This document shows positions 9,764 to 17,972 of a stretch of DNA of 64,000 nucleotides, piece after piece. Numbering within the stretch: position 1 is the stretch's first letter; every line of letters begins with the position of its first letter. Position numbers and translations under genes: made by a program. Under the pieces are notes generated by a model. The model had not been told where the DNA came from. It saw only the letters and a program-made list of their open reading frames with translations, and searched no databases. The stretch is from Paractinoplanes toevensis (GTDB lineage: Bacteria; Actinomycetota; Actinomycetes; Mycobacteriales; Micromonosporaceae): NCBI RefSeq assembly GCF_018332695.1, contig NZ_BOQN01000048.1, positions 62,001 through 126,000 on the forward strand, given 5' to 3'.

Positions 9764-10681
9764 GTGCCGATGGGCCTGACCTTCGCGACCGATCCGGTCA
9801 CCGTTCGCACGCCGGCCACCAGCGCCAACCTCGGCCCCGGCTTCGACGCGCTGGGTCTCGCGCTGACCCTGTACGACGACCTGACCGCCCGGGTCACCGA
9901 GAGCGGCTGCACCGTGACGGTGCTCGGCGAGGGCGCCGGTGAGCTGCCCGGCGACGAGCGGCACCTGGTCGCGCAGGCGATGCTGGCCACCTTCGACGAG
10001 CTGGGCGAACGACCGTCCGGACTGGCCGTGGAGTGCGTCAACCGGATCCCGCAGGCGCGTGGCCTCGGCTCCTCGTCGGCGGCCATCGTCGGTGGCGTGC
10101 AACTGGCCCGTGGCCTGGTCGAGGGCGGTCTCACCCGGTTCGGCGACCAGGCCGCGCTGCGCCTCGCGGCCCGCCTCGAGGGCCATCCCGACAACGTCGC
10201 ACCCTGCCTGCTCGGCGGGTTCACGATCGCCTGGACCGAGGGGTCGGGCGCGCGGGCCGTGCGGTTGTCGCCGCACGACGGCGTACGCCCCAAGGTTTTC
10301 ATCCCGACCGAGCGTGGTTACACGGCCAGCGCGCGGGCCGCGCTGCCGTCCGCCGTGCCGCACGACGACGCGTCGTTCAACGCGGGCCGGGCGGCGCTGC
10401 TCACGCACGCGCTCACATCAGATCCCTCCTTGCTGCATCCGGCCACCGAGGATCGGCTGCATCAGGGGTACCGGGCCGAGGCGATGCCGGGCACCGCATC
10501 GCTCGTAGCGGCGCTGCGATCGGTCGGTGTGGCCGCCGTGGTGAGCGGAGCCGGGCCGACCGTTCTTGCGTTGTCCGAGGTCCCGGCCGATTTCCACCCG
10601 GGAACAGCATGGCGCGCGGAGACGTTGGGCGTGGATGCGCACGGTGCTCTTGTCAAAGGGAGTATGGTGGAACTCGCCTAG
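9764..10681 (+). CDS. thrB: Homoserine kinase
   Basis: Phosphorylates homoserine to O-phosphohomoserine, the substrate of ThrC. The protein is about 305 residues in the GHMP kinase fold: an N-terminal TPATSANLGPGFD motif, the ATP loop PQARGLGSSSAAIVGG (about 97-110), and the C-terminal GAGPTVLAL motif 3. The start is either the GTG at 9764 or the ATG at 9770; the latter begins MGLTFATDP and fits a leaderless transcript. thrB directly precedes rho, a common actinobacterial order, but it is separated from hom-thrC by two transporters and a regulator. Confidence 0.93.
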   Translation: MPMGLTFATDPVTVRTPATSANLGPGFDALGLALTLYDDLTARVTESGCTVTVLGEGAGELPGDERHLVAQAMLATFDELGERPSGLAVECVNRIPQARGLGSSSAAIVGGVQLARGLVEGGLTRFGDQAALRLAARLEGHPDNVAPCLLGGFTIAWTEGSGARAVRLSPHDGVRPKVFIPTERGYTASARAALPSAVPHDDASFNAGRAALLTHALTSDPSLLHPATEDRLHQGYRAEAMPGTASLVAALRSVGVAAVVSGAGPTVLALSEVPADFHPGTAWRAETLGVDAHGALVKGSMVELA

Positions 10682-10691
10682 CGGGGCCCTG

Positions 10692-10721
10692 TTGCCGCAG
10701 GTCGAAAGAGTTGACTACGCT
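10692..10721 (+). promoter_or_regulatory. Candidate sigma-70-type promoter for rho
   Basis: TTGCCG (10692-10697), an 18-base spacer and TACGCT (10716-10721), matching TTGNNN/TANNNT. It would start transcription near 10728 and give a leader of about 290 bases. Confidence 0.4.
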
Positions 10722-10981
10722 CAAGACCTAGCACAGCCGCGAAGCAAGCGATCTCTGCGGTTCGGCGCGCACCCCCGAGACTTCGAAGGCCACATTCTGG
10801 CCGTCTCATTTCTCAGCAAGGCACAACGCCGAGAAGCAAGCTCCCAGGTCGCCGCTGCACTCGCCGAGACCTACCCGTCAACGTAGGACGGGCAGGGACA
10901 CCGTCGAGCTGCCGTGCTGAACAAACTCCCGCGCCGCTCCGGCGAAGCGGGTTCCGAGCCTCCCGGCCACCAGGCTGCAGA

Positions 10982-11001
10982 CCGGGGGTCCCGGGCTTTT
11001 T
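10982..11001 (+). terminator. Attenuator-like hairpin just before rho start
   Basis: CCGGG/CCCGG stem with a three-base loop, then GC and TTTTT, ending 17 bases before the TTG start. The U run immediately after a GC stem is rare in this window. The stem is short, so it may be only a weak pause signal. Confidence 0.35.
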
Positions 11002-11018
11002 CCGACGGAAGGAATCCA

Positions 11019-13004
11019 TTGAGCGACACCACCGACGTGACGTCGGGTGTTTCTGACGTCGCTGACGACGGCGCCGGCACCACCGCGACCGCCACGAAGC
11101 GCCGCCGCGGCGGCACCGGGCTCTCCGCGATGCTGCTGCCCGAGCTGCAGAGTCTCGCCGCTTCCCTGGGCATCTCCGGCACCGCCCGGATGCGCAAGGG
11201 CGAGCTGATCACTGCCATCACGGAGAAGCAGAGCGGTGGCTCTCCGGCTCCCGCCGCCGAGAAGGCACCGCGTCCGCGCACCAGCGTGGTAGCGACGGCC
11301 CCCGTTGCCGAGCCCGCCACCGTGGTGGCGACCGCCCCGGCTCCGATCGCGGAGAAGCCCGCGGTCGTCGAGGCTGCGCCGGCCACCGTCGTGCAGCCCG
11401 AGGCCGCTCCGGTCAGCGAGGGTGGCAGCAGCAGCCGTCGCAACCGCGACCGCAATGTCCAGCGGGAGAGCGCTCCGCGCGAGACCGTTGCCCCGATTGC
11501 CGAGCCGGCCACCGCGCCGCAGCCCACCGAGGGCAACGAGCAGCGCGGCGAGCGCCCGGAGCGTGGCGACCGCAACCGCGACCGCCAGCGCAACAACAAC
11601 CAGCGCGACGACCGCAACCAGCGGGACGACCGCGATCGCGGCCCGCGCAACAGTGACCAGGGTCACGACGATGACGACAGCGACGGCGGCGACGGCGGTC
11701 GGCGCAGCCGTCGCAGCCGCTTCCGGGACCGTCGTCGCGGACGCGACCGGGACGGCGAGGGCGGTGGCAACGTCCAGCGCGACAGCGGTCCGCGGGACAG
11801 CGGTCCGCGCGAAAGCGGTCAGCGCGACAGCGGTGGCCGCGAGCCGCACGTCAGCGAGGACGATGTTCTCGTCCCGGTGGCCGGCATCCTCGACGTGCTG
11901 GACAACTACGCGTTCGTCCGCACCACGGGTTACCTGTCCGGGCCGAACGACGTTTACGTCTCGATGTCGCAGGTGAAGAAGCACGGCCTGCGCCGCGGCG
12001 ACGCGGTGACCGGTGCCGTGCGGGCCACCCCGCGCGACAGCGGCAACAGCGACAACCGGCGCGACAAGTACAACCCGCTGGTCCGGCTCGACACCATCAA
12101 CGGGATGGAGCCCGACGAGGCGCGGCGGCGGCCCGAGTTCTACAAGCTCACCCCGCTCTACCCGCAGGAGCGGCTGCGCCTCGAGACCGAGCCGCACATC
12201 CTCACCACCCGGGTCATCGACCTCGTCATGCCGCTCGGCAAGGGGCAGCGCGCGCTGATCGTGTCGCCGCCCAAGGCCGGTAAGACGATGGTGTTGCAGG
12301 CGATCGCCAACGCGATCACCGAGAACAACCCCGAGTGCCACCTGATGGTCGTGCTGGTCGACGAGCGGCCCGAAGAGGTCACCGACATGCAGCGCTCGGT
12401 CAAGGGCGAGGTCATCGCGGCCACGTTCGACCGGCCGCCGCAGGACCACACCACGGTCGCCGAGCTCGCCATCGAGCGGGCCAAGCGACTGGTCGAGCTG
12501 GGCCACGACGTGGTCGTGCTGCTCGACTCGGTGACCCGTCTCGGCCGGTCCTACAACCTGGCCGCGCCGGCCTCCGGCCGCATCATGTCCGGTGGTATCG
12601 ATTCGACCGCCCTCTACCCGCCCAAGCGGTTCCTGGGTGCGGCGCGCAACATCGAGAACGGTGGCTCGCTCACCATCCTCGCGACCGCGCTGGTCGAGAC
12701 CGGCTCGATGATGGACACGGTGATCTTCGAGGAGTTCAAGGGCACGGGTAACGCCGAGCTCAAGCTCGACCGGAAGATCGCCGACAAGCGGGTGTTCCCG
12801 GCCATCGACATCGACCCGTCGGGTACGCGTAAGGAAGAGATCCTGCTCGGCAAGGAAGAGCTGGCGATCATCCACAAGCTCCGCAAGGTGCTGCACTCGC
12901 TGGACTCGTCGGCCGCGCTCGACCTGCTGCTCGATCGGCTCAAGCAGACCCGCACGAACGTCGAGTTCCTGATGCAGATCGCGAAGTCGACGCCGGGCGA
13001 GTAA
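11019..13004 (+). CDS. rho: Transcription termination factor Rho
   Basis: A hexameric RNA-dependent ATPase that terminates transcription. The TTG start at 11019 is favoured over the GTG at 10914 because GGAAGGA sits six bases upstream and the protein then begins LSDTTDVTSG; length is 661. Order of parts: Rho_N helical motif (LPELQSLAASLGISG), a roughly 190-residue disordered Ala/Pro then Arg/Asp/Asn-rich insert typical of actinobacteria, the RNA-binding cold-shock domain (VAGILDVLDNYAFVRTTGY), and the ATPase core with Walker A PPKAGKT (lysine about 422). A strong terminator follows the gene. Confidence 0.95.
   Translation: MSDTTDVTSGVSDVADDGAGTTATATKRRRGGTGLSAMLLPELQSLAASLGISGTARMRKGELITAITEKQSGGSPAPAAEKAPRPRTSVVATAPVAEPATVVATAPAPIAEKPAVVEAAPATVVQPEAAPVSEGGSSSRRNRDRNVQRESAPRETVAPIAEPATAPQPTEGNEQRGERPERGDRNRDRQRNNNQRDDRNQRDDRDRGPRNSDQGHDDDDSDGGDGGRRSRRSRFRDRRRGRDRDGEGGGNVQRDSGPRDSGPRESGQRDSGGREPHVSEDDVLVPVAGILDVLDNYAFVRTTGYLSGPNDVYVSMSQVKKHGLRRGDAVTGAVRATPRDSGNSDNRRDKYNPLVRLDTINGMEPDEARRRPEFYKLTPLYPQERLRLETEPHILTTRVIDLVMPLGKGQRALIVSPPKAGKTMVLQAIANAITENNPECHLMVVLVDERPEEVTDMQRSVKGEVIAATFDRPPQDHTTVAELAIERAKRLVELGHDVVVLLDSVTRLGRSYNLAAPASGRIMSGGIDSTALYPPKRFLGAARNIENGGSLTILATALVETGSMMDTVIFEEFKGTGNAELKLDRKIADKRVFPAIDIDPSGTRKEEILLGKEELAIIHKLRKVLHSLDSSAALDLLLDRLKQTRTNVEFLMQIAKSTPGE
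11776..11840 (+). repeat. 15-bp tandem repeats inside rho insert
   Basis: Four consecutive units with the core GACAGCGGTC (one copy GAAAGCGGTC) at 11781, 11796, 11811 and 11826. They encode (R/Q)(D/E)SG(P/G)-type pentapeptide repeats in the disordered Arg-rich region of Rho. Copy number may vary between strains. Confidence 0.8.
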
Positions 13005-13020
13005 CGGCGATTCCGCACGG

Positions 13021-13054
13021 AAAAGGACGCAGCCCCACGGGCTGCGTCCTTTTT
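13021..13054 (+). terminator. Intrinsic terminator of rho
   Basis: A perfect 14-bp stem (13021-13034 with 13040-13053), five-base loop and a U run. This is the clearest textbook terminator in the window and ends the thrB-rho unit. Confidence 0.92.
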
Positions 13055-13136
13055 GTCGCACACGGTGTCTGATCCTTCCCGGTCGGGGTCGGGCAAATTG
13101 CCGAATACATCTCGGCTACCCGTGGGAGGCAACACG

Positions 13137-14279
13137 ATGATCGTGCCGGGCTATCGGGACAACCCGACCGAGCCGTGGGACCCGGCCGCACCGGTCGACC
13201 CCGCCGAGGCCGAGGATTTCCTCCGCCGCTGCTACGTCGAGAACCCCCGGCTCGGGCCGGTCGAACCGCGGCTCGCCATCGTCCGCGCCCAGGTCGCCGC
13301 GACCGGGACTTACGTGCACACCACCGAGGAGCTCGGTTACGGCGCCAAGATGGCCTGGCGCAACGCGAGCCGCTGCATCGGCCGCCTCTACTGGCGCAGC
13401 CTCATGGTCCTCGACCGGCGCCGCGCCCGCACCGCCGACCAGATCTACTCGCTGCTCGTGCACCACCTGCTGGCCGCCGGCAGTGGTCAGCTCCGGCCGG
13501 TGATCAGCATCTTCGCGCCGGCGCAGCCCGGACAGCCGCACGCCCGGGTGTGGAACGAACAGCTGATCCGCTACGCCGGCTACCGCGGCGAGGACGGGCG
13601 CGTCGTCGGCGACGCCCGGCAGATCGACTTCACCGAGCGGGTGCGCGGCTTCGGCTGGCGGGGCAAGGGCGAGCACTTCGACGTGCTTCCGCTGGCGATC
13701 GAGACACCCGCCGAGGGGGTACGCCTCTACGAGCTGCCCGAGCGCGCGGTCCGCGAGGTGCCCATCGCCCACCCCGAGTACGGCTGGTTCGCCGAGCTGG
13801 GACTGCGCTGGCACGCCGTGCCGGCCATCTCCAACATGCGGCTGACCATCGGCGGCGTGCACTACCCGCTCGCGCCGTTCAACGGCTGGTACATGGGCAC
13901 CGAGATCGGCGCCCGCAACTTCGCCGACGCCGACCGCTACGACATGATCCCCACCGTGGCCGCCCGGATGGGCCTGGACACCACCCGGGAATCCACGCTC
14001 TGGCGGGACCGGGCGCTCGTCGAGCTGAACCGGGCCGTGCTGTGGAGCTTCGAGAAGGCCGGCGTGAAGATGTCCGACCACCACACCGAATCGCAGCGGT
14101 TCATCAGCCACCTGCGCAACGAGGAGAAGGCCGGCCGCCCGGTGCCGGCCGACTGGTCGTGGATCGTCCCGCCGATGTCCGGCGGCATCACTCCGGTGTT
14201 CCACCGCTACTACCAGGAGATGGATCTGAAGCCGGCGTTCTACCTGGACAGCGATCGTTGTCCATACGGACACGGTTAA
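13137..14279 (+). CDS. nos: Bacterial nitric oxide synthase, oxygenase domain
   Basis: Oxidises L-arginine to NO and citrulline using heme and a pterin; electrons come from unrelated cellular reductases because bacterial forms have no reductase domain. The 380-residue protein contains the heme-thiolate motif WRNASRCIGR (Cys about 80) and the conserved WYMGTEIGARNF substrate-site segment with its arginine-binding Glu. The ATG at 13137 is chosen because GGGAGG lies seven bases upstream; the longer frame would start inside the rho terminator. Known roles include oxidative-stress and antibiotic protection and, in Streptomyces, nitration of thaxtomin. It stands alone with no nearby biosynthetic cluster. 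Confidence 0.95.
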   Translation: MIVPGYRDNPTEPWDPAAPVDPAEAEDFLRRCYVENPRLGPVEPRLAIVRAQVAATGTYVHTTEELGYGAKMAWRNASRCIGRLYWRSLMVLDRRRARTADQIYSLLVHHLLAAGSGQLRPVISIFAPAQPGQPHARVWNEQLIRYAGYRGEDGRVVGDARQIDFTERVRGFGWRGKGEHFDVLPLAIETPAEGVRLYELPERAVREVPIAHPEYGWFAELGLRWHAVPAISNMRLTIGGVHYPLAPFNGWYMGTEIGARNFADADRYDMIPTVAARMGLDTTRESTLWRDRALVELNRAVLWSFEKAGVKMSDHHTESQRFISHLRNEEKAGRPVPADWSWIVPPMSGGITPVFHRYYQEMDLKPAFYLDSDRCPYGHG

Positions 14280-14287
14280 GATGTGGG

Positions 14288-14683
14288 ATGACTTCGTTCA
14301 TCTCGCATACGACGGTGGACTGCTCGGACGCGTATGCGTTGTCCAAGTGGTGGGAGAAGGTGCTCGACTACGTCGAGAACCCGGACGACCCCAACCTGCC
14401 CGGCCACGAGGAATGCCCGATCAGCAGCCGCGACGGTTCGCACACGGTGCTGTTCATCGAGGTGCCGGACGTCAAGGCGGGAAAGAACCGGATCCACTTC
14501 GATCTGCGGCCGGTGACCGGCACCCGCGACGAGGAGCTGGCCCGGCTCATCGATCTCGGCGCCAAGCCCGTCGACGACCTGCGCAATCCCGACGGCGGCG
14601 GCTGGGTCACGCTGACCGACCCGGAGGGCAACGAGTTCTGCATCCTGCGCAGCCCGGCCGAGTTAGCCGCTAGCGGCTCCTGA
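14288..14683 (+). CDS. VOC family protein (glyoxalase-like domain)
   Basis: 131 residues, MTSFISHTTVDC... to NEFCILRS, a single VOC/glyoxalase_6-type module with a conserved WWEKVLDY helix and the C-terminal TDPEGNEFC strand. Substrate unknown. It begins eight bases after nos, so co-transcription is likely. A role in handling a NO-derived or stress-derived metabolite is possible but unsupported. Its 3' end overlaps the convergent methyltransferase gene by 14 bases. Confidence 0.85.
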   Translation: MTSFISHTTVDCSDAYALSKWWEKVLDYVENPDDPNLPGHEECPISSRDGSHTVLFIEVPDVKAGKNRIHFDLRPVTGTRDEELARLIDLGAKPVDDLRNPDGGGWVTLTDPEGNEFCILRSPAELAASGS

Positions 14684-15389
14684 CCGCGGTCACCAGCAGG
14701 GTGGGCAGCCACGGCCCACCCCACCACATCCGCCACCCCAGCGGGCGGGTCACCGGTTGCAGGCCGCGCCTCTCCAGAAATGAGTGGTAGGACCTGGCCG
14801 CCGTGATGTCGGCGATCACCAGCCGGCCGCCGGTCCGCAACACCCGCAGTGCCTCGTCCAGCGCGATGAAGCGGCCCCGCGCCGGATGGATGTTGTGGAT
14901 CGCCATGCTCGCCACGACCAGGTCGAAGGACTCGTCGGGGTAGGGCAGCGCGGTCATGTCCGCGGTGTCCAGCGAGACGCGGTCGGCGACCCCCTCGGCG
15001 GCCGCGTTCGCCGCGGTCACCTCGGGCGCGTTGCCGGACTGGTCCACCGACCGCCACCGGTCGGCGCCGGTCACGTGCCCGTCGGGCAGGCGCTTCGCGA
15101 CCGCGATCAGCACCGCGCCGCGGCCGCAGCCCAGGTCGAGAACCTGCTCGTCGCCGCGTAGAGCGAGTCCGTCGAGAATCTCCGCCCACACCGCGAACTT
15201 GCCGCGCGTCGTGGTGTGCAGGTAGAGCGCCGCGCTCACGGTGAAATAGACGAACAGCAAACCCGGCCAGAGCGCCCACCAGCCGGCGAAGACGGCGGTA
15301 AATATCGTGCCCGGTATCAGCAGCACCGCGCCGGATATCAACCCGAACAGGGCGGGCGGGGCGTCGATGCCGTACCGCGCCGGGGACAT
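14670..15389 (-). CDS. Membrane-anchored class I SAM-dependent methyltransferase
   Basis: 239 residues. Two hydrophobic segments near the N-terminus (about 13-34 and 36-55) are followed by a Rossmann methyltransferase domain with motif I VLDLGCGRG, the acidic GADRW end of strand 2 and the post-motif FDLVVASMAIHN. It lacks the metal-binding His cluster of the Hen1 RNA 2'-O-methyltransferase, so it should not be called Hen1. Its ATG overlaps the stop of the small RNA ligase gene (ATGA), making it the last gene of the RNA-repair operon. Substrate unknown; RNA or a small molecule are both open. Confidence 0.85.
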   Translation of the reverse strand: MSPARYGIDAPPALFGLISGAVLLIPGTIFTAVFAGWWALWPGLLFVYFTVSAALYLHTTTRGKFAVWAEILDGLALRGDEQVLDLGCGRGAVLIAVAKRLPDGHVTGADRWRSVDQSGNAPEVTAANAAAEGVADRVSLDTADMTALPYPDESFDLVVASMAIHNIHPARGRFIALDEALRVLRTGGRLVIADITAARSYHSFLERRGLQPVTRPLGWRMWWGGPWLPTLLVTAVRSR

Positions 15390-16006
15390 CAGGCGAACTC
15401 GTTGACGGCGAAATCGTCGCGGTGGCGCCATGAGTCGGGGGTGCGGACGTGGTCGGCGCGCACCCATTTGAGCAGCCTGTGGGAGAACTCGGCGGCCGGT
15501 ATGCGGCCGGTCGCGCGCACCACGTACCCCTCCGAGGTGGATGGGTCGCGCTGGACGGCCCACGCGGCGCGAGCCTCGGAGAGGCTCCCGCCGCGGTACA
15601 GCACCGGGACCACCGGTAACTCCAGCCGGCGCGCCCAATCCACCGTGTCGTCCCAGCCCAGCAGCGTGTCCGTCTCGTCCCAGATGCCGAAGACGATGAA
15701 CACGCCGGGCAGGTCGGAGTAGGCGATGCTGCGTCGCGCCCACATCGACTCGCCGCACACCCGCCAGTCGTCCGGGATGCGGTAGGCGGTCATCGCCCAG
15801 AGCGCCTTGGCCGGCCGGTCCCACGGCTGGGTGCCCGAGTCGGGGGACCGGCCGTACATGGCGTCGCGGGTGAACGTCAGGTTGCCGCCGTCGAGTTTCT
15901 CCGTCACCACCAGCTCACCGTCCAACCACGACAGATCGCTCTGCACCTTGTCGTCATCGGTCGCACCGGGCGAATCGGGCAGGTGGTAGGTGCGTGGGTA
16001 CTTCAA
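15389..16006 (-). CDS. RNA ligase family protein (second, small ligase)
   Basis: About 205 residues when started at the TTG at 16006 (LKYPRTYHLPDSPG). The covalent nucleotidyltransferase motif I is EKLDGGN with the predicted AMP-accepting lysine at about K37. Later motifs include VVCGE-like (WRVCGESMWARRSI), FGIWDE (motif IIIa), SEGYVVR (motif IV) and LLKWVR (motif V). It therefore holds a complete ATP-dependent ligase core but is much shorter than Rnl2 proteins and has no extra domain. The TTG lies two bases after the kinase/phosphatase stop with GGAG about 11 bases upstream. Known relatives seal 3'-OH/5'-PO4 RNA ends. Confidence 0.85.
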   Translation of the reverse strand: MKYPRTYHLPDSPGATDDDKVQSDLSWLDGELVVTEKLDGGNLTFTRDAMYGRSPDSGTQPWDRPAKALWAMTAYRIPDDWRVCGESMWARRSIAYSDLPGVFIVFGIWDETDTLLGWDDTVDWARRLELPVVPVLYRGGSLSEARAAWAVQRDPSTSEGYVVRATGRIPAAEFSHRLLKWVRADHVRTPDSWRHRDDFAVNEFA

Positions 16007-16008
16007 GG

Positions 16009-16905
16009 TCAGAAGTCTCCCTCCGCAACCTGGAACACGGTGAGGCCGAGCGCTCGCCACATACGTACCACCTGCTGGCGGTCGTCGAAAACCCCGGAGA
16101 TCCGCCATCTGTCCCGGATCTGGCGATCGAAGATCTCCCGCTTCACGATCGCGTCCTTGCGGCTGTCGCCGGCCGGCCGCATGAAAAGGGACGCATACGG
16201 CACATCGACATAAAGCTGCAGCCACGCCTCGGTCTCGGCCCGGCACTCCTCGTCCCGCCCCGAGCAGAAGATGATCGCGTAACCGGCCGCGTGCATCGCT
16301 CGCACCGCCGCGATGACCGCCGGGTTGGGCGCGTCCTCGCCGACCCGCGACCAGTCGTAGGGGCTGCGCCCGGTCATCAGCGCGACCGTGCCGTCGATGT
16401 CGACCAGCACCGCCTCGGGCAGCTCCGGATCGGGCCGGTAGACCACCCCCGGACCGCCCGGCTCGACGAACGGCACCGGCAGCGGCAGGTTCCGGCCGGC
16501 CAGATAGCGGTCGTGCATCCGCCGGATGCCCGCCTCGCCCACCCGGACGTCCTCGGGACGCTCGGCGTCGCGCCGCAGGCATTCCTCGAGGGGTACGTCG
16601 GTGAAGTCATGCACCTCGAACGTCGCACCGTGCCGCGCGGCCAGCTCGGCCCACTCGCGGACGGTCCTGGCCCGCAGGTTGGTGTCGTCGACGATCACAT
16701 CGGCGTGTGCCCGCAGCAGCGCCTCGACGGCGGCCCGCTGCGCATGCGTCACCTGCGCCTCGGCCCACTGGGTGTAGAGCCGGTCGCCGTGCAGCATGCG
16801 CCGCAGGTCGTCCCGGTTGACCCGGACCACCCGGGGCTGCAGCTTCTTGGCAAAGGTGGTCTTGCCGGACGCCGGCAGCCCCCGGGTGATCAGCAGTCTC
16901 GTCAT
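16009..16905 (-). CDS. Polynucleotide kinase / phosphatase (T4 Pnkp-like)
   Basis: 298 residues, nearly the length of phage T4 Pnkp (301). N-terminal P-loop kinase domain: Walker A GLPASGKTT (residues 9-17) and VDDTNLRARTV with the catalytic region. C-terminal HAD phosphatase: DIDGT with nucleophile/acid pair D169 and D171, and the DRWRISGVFDDR metal-binding end. It would phosphorylate 5'-OH and remove 2',3'-cyclic or 3' phosphates, converting nuclease-cut RNA ends into ligatable ones. The ATG at 16905 overlaps the Rnl1-like stop (ATGA). It lacks a fused ligase domain, unlike bacterial Pnkp of the Pnkp-Hen1 system. Confidence 0.92.
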   Translation of the reverse strand: MTRLLITRGLPASGKTTFAKKLQPRVVRVNRDDLRRMLHGDRLYTQWAEAQVTHAQRAAVEALLRAHADVIVDDTNLRARTVREWAELAARHGATFEVHDFTDVPLEECLRRDAERPEDVRVGEAGIRRMHDRYLAGRNLPLPVPFVEPGGPGVVYRPDPELPEAVLVDIDGTVALMTGRSPYDWSRVGEDAPNPAVIAAVRAMHAAGYAIIFCSGRDEECRAETEAWLQLYVDVPYASLFMRPAGDSRKDAIVKREIFDRQIRDRWRISGVFDDRQQVVRMWRALGLTVFQVAEGDF

Positions 16906-17972
16906 TCCTCGGTCACCTTGGTCCCGTGTGGCGTCCGGTCGCCCTCCGGTCGCGCCTGCTGCCACAGGCTCGGACGGTAATCCTTGTCGTCGAGGCGCAG
17001 GAACAGGGCGCCCCGGTGTTCGCTGCGCACCGCCGCGGCCGCGAACTCCTTGCGGCCCCAGCCGTCCGGCAGCCCGGCCAGGATCGTGGCGTAGGCGGCC
17101 TCGATCGCCGCGGCCCGCTCCTCGACCCCGGCCGTGAGCTCCGCGGCGACGCCGCGGACCCACGGATGAAATTCCTCCGGGAGAGGCTCGAGCAGGGCGT
17201 CCAGGTCACCGCCGTGGACCAGGACATCCCAGACGGTACGGGCGGTGAGCCCGGTGACCAGCCGGTGGAGCCGGACGTACTCCGCATACTTGATCTTCAC
17301 CCGCTGGTCGGCCTCGATGAAGTGGACGACCAGTCCTTCCCGGCCGTCCCGCGGCGCCGCGGCGAGAGCGTCGGCGAAGGTCGGGTAGTCGAACGACTCG
17401 ACGACCGGCCCCGGCCAGTCCGGCACCGCCTCCGGCCCGTAGCTGCGCCCGGTGGCGATGTCGACCGCCCCGAGCAGAACGAGATCGTCCATCCCGTCGT
17501 AGTCGAGCACGATCCGGTTGGCCGGGTAGATGATCTCGACAAGCACGGTGAGGCCGTCCGGCGGCAGAAACCCGGCATAGCGCGTGTTGAGCACCGTGGT
17601 GGCATGAATCGCCTGATCTGACCCGAAGGAGCCGCGGGTCGCCACCGCGACGCCGCTGCCGTCGCGGTAGATGATCCCGAGGGAGCCATCCGACTTGTCG
17701 GTTACCTGGACCTTGCCGTCGAGCTTGGGCGCGTGTGCCTCATTGTGGTTGAAAAATTTGTTGAACGGCCGCGCGACGACCCGCCCGGACTCGTCCACGA
17801 TCAGGCCCCGGCAGGCCAGGGTGACCGGGGTCCAGGCGCCCAGGTACTGGCACGCCTCGGTGTAGTTGTAGATCACCAAGGGCAGGGAGGGGTGGCGCTG
17901 CGTCCGGACCAGTCCGGTTTCGACCGCGATGGCCAGTTCGGCCGGGTCAAGGACGTCGGCGAGCAGCGTCAT
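16902..17972 (-). CDS. T4 RNA ligase 1-like (Rnl1) ATP-dependent RNA ligase
   Basis: 356 residues, close to T4 Rnl1 (374). The nucleotidyltransferase motif I is KSDGSLG with predicted adenylated K93; upstream ACRGLIVD carries the Arg conserved in Rnl1 (R54 in T4). Later come VEIIYP (motif III/IIIa), EGLVVHF (motif IV) and VKIKYAEYVRLHR (motif V). A helical C-terminal region from about 230 corresponds to the tRNA-specificity domain of Rnl1. T4 Rnl1 together with Pnkp repairs tRNA cut in the anticodon loop. It is first in the operon, with a strong GGAAGGAAAGG site before the ATG. Confidence 0.92.
   Translation of the reverse strand: MTLLADVLDPAELAIAVETGLVRTQRHPSLPLVIYNYTEACQYLGAWTPVTLACRGLIVDESGRVVARPFNKFFNHNEAHAPKLDGKVQVTDKSDGSLGIIYRDGSGVAVATRGSFGSDQAIHATTVLNTRYAGFLPPDGLTVLVEIIYPANRIVLDYDGMDDLVLLGAVDIATGRSYGPEAVPDWPGPVVESFDYPTFADALAAAPRDGREGLVVHFIEADQRVKIKYAEYVRLHRLVTGLTARTVWDVLVHGGDLDALLEPLPEEFHPWVRGVAAELTAGVEERAAAIEAAYATILAGLPDGWGRKEFAAAAVRSEHRGALFLRLDDKDYRPSLWQQARPEGDRTPHGTKVTEE

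Larger units (their letters stand above)
10682..11018 (+). promoter_or_regulatory. Long untranslated leader of rho (gene-free 337 bp)
   Basis: No convincing gene lies between thrB and rho. The stretch is less GC-rich than surrounding coding DNA. It holds a candidate promoter (10692-10721), two overlapping, mutually exclusive small hairpins near 10869-10890 (CCTAC/GTAGG versus CCCGTC/GACGGG), and a short stem followed by five Ts at 10982-11001. Rho is known to autoregulate through its leader in several bacteria; that this leader does so is inference. Confidence 0.45.

Noticed and set aside
10711..10716. TTGACT as a -35 for rho
   Set aside because: No -10-like hexamer at 16-19 bases downstream; the TTGCCG/TACGCT pair fits better.
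10566..10886. Possible 106-residue gene in the thrB-rho interval
   Set aside because: First third is thrB shadow, the rest has weak codon bias and no ribosome site; better read as an untranslated rho leader.
13053..13136. 28-residue N-terminal extension of nitric oxide synthase
   Set aside because: Would begin inside the rho terminator; GGGAGG lies before the ATG at 13137, which gives the usual length.
14670..15389. Calling the methyltransferase Hen1 to complete a Pnkp-Hen1 system
   Set aside because: It has membrane helices and lacks the Hen1 metal-binding residues; Pnkp here also lacks a ligase domain.
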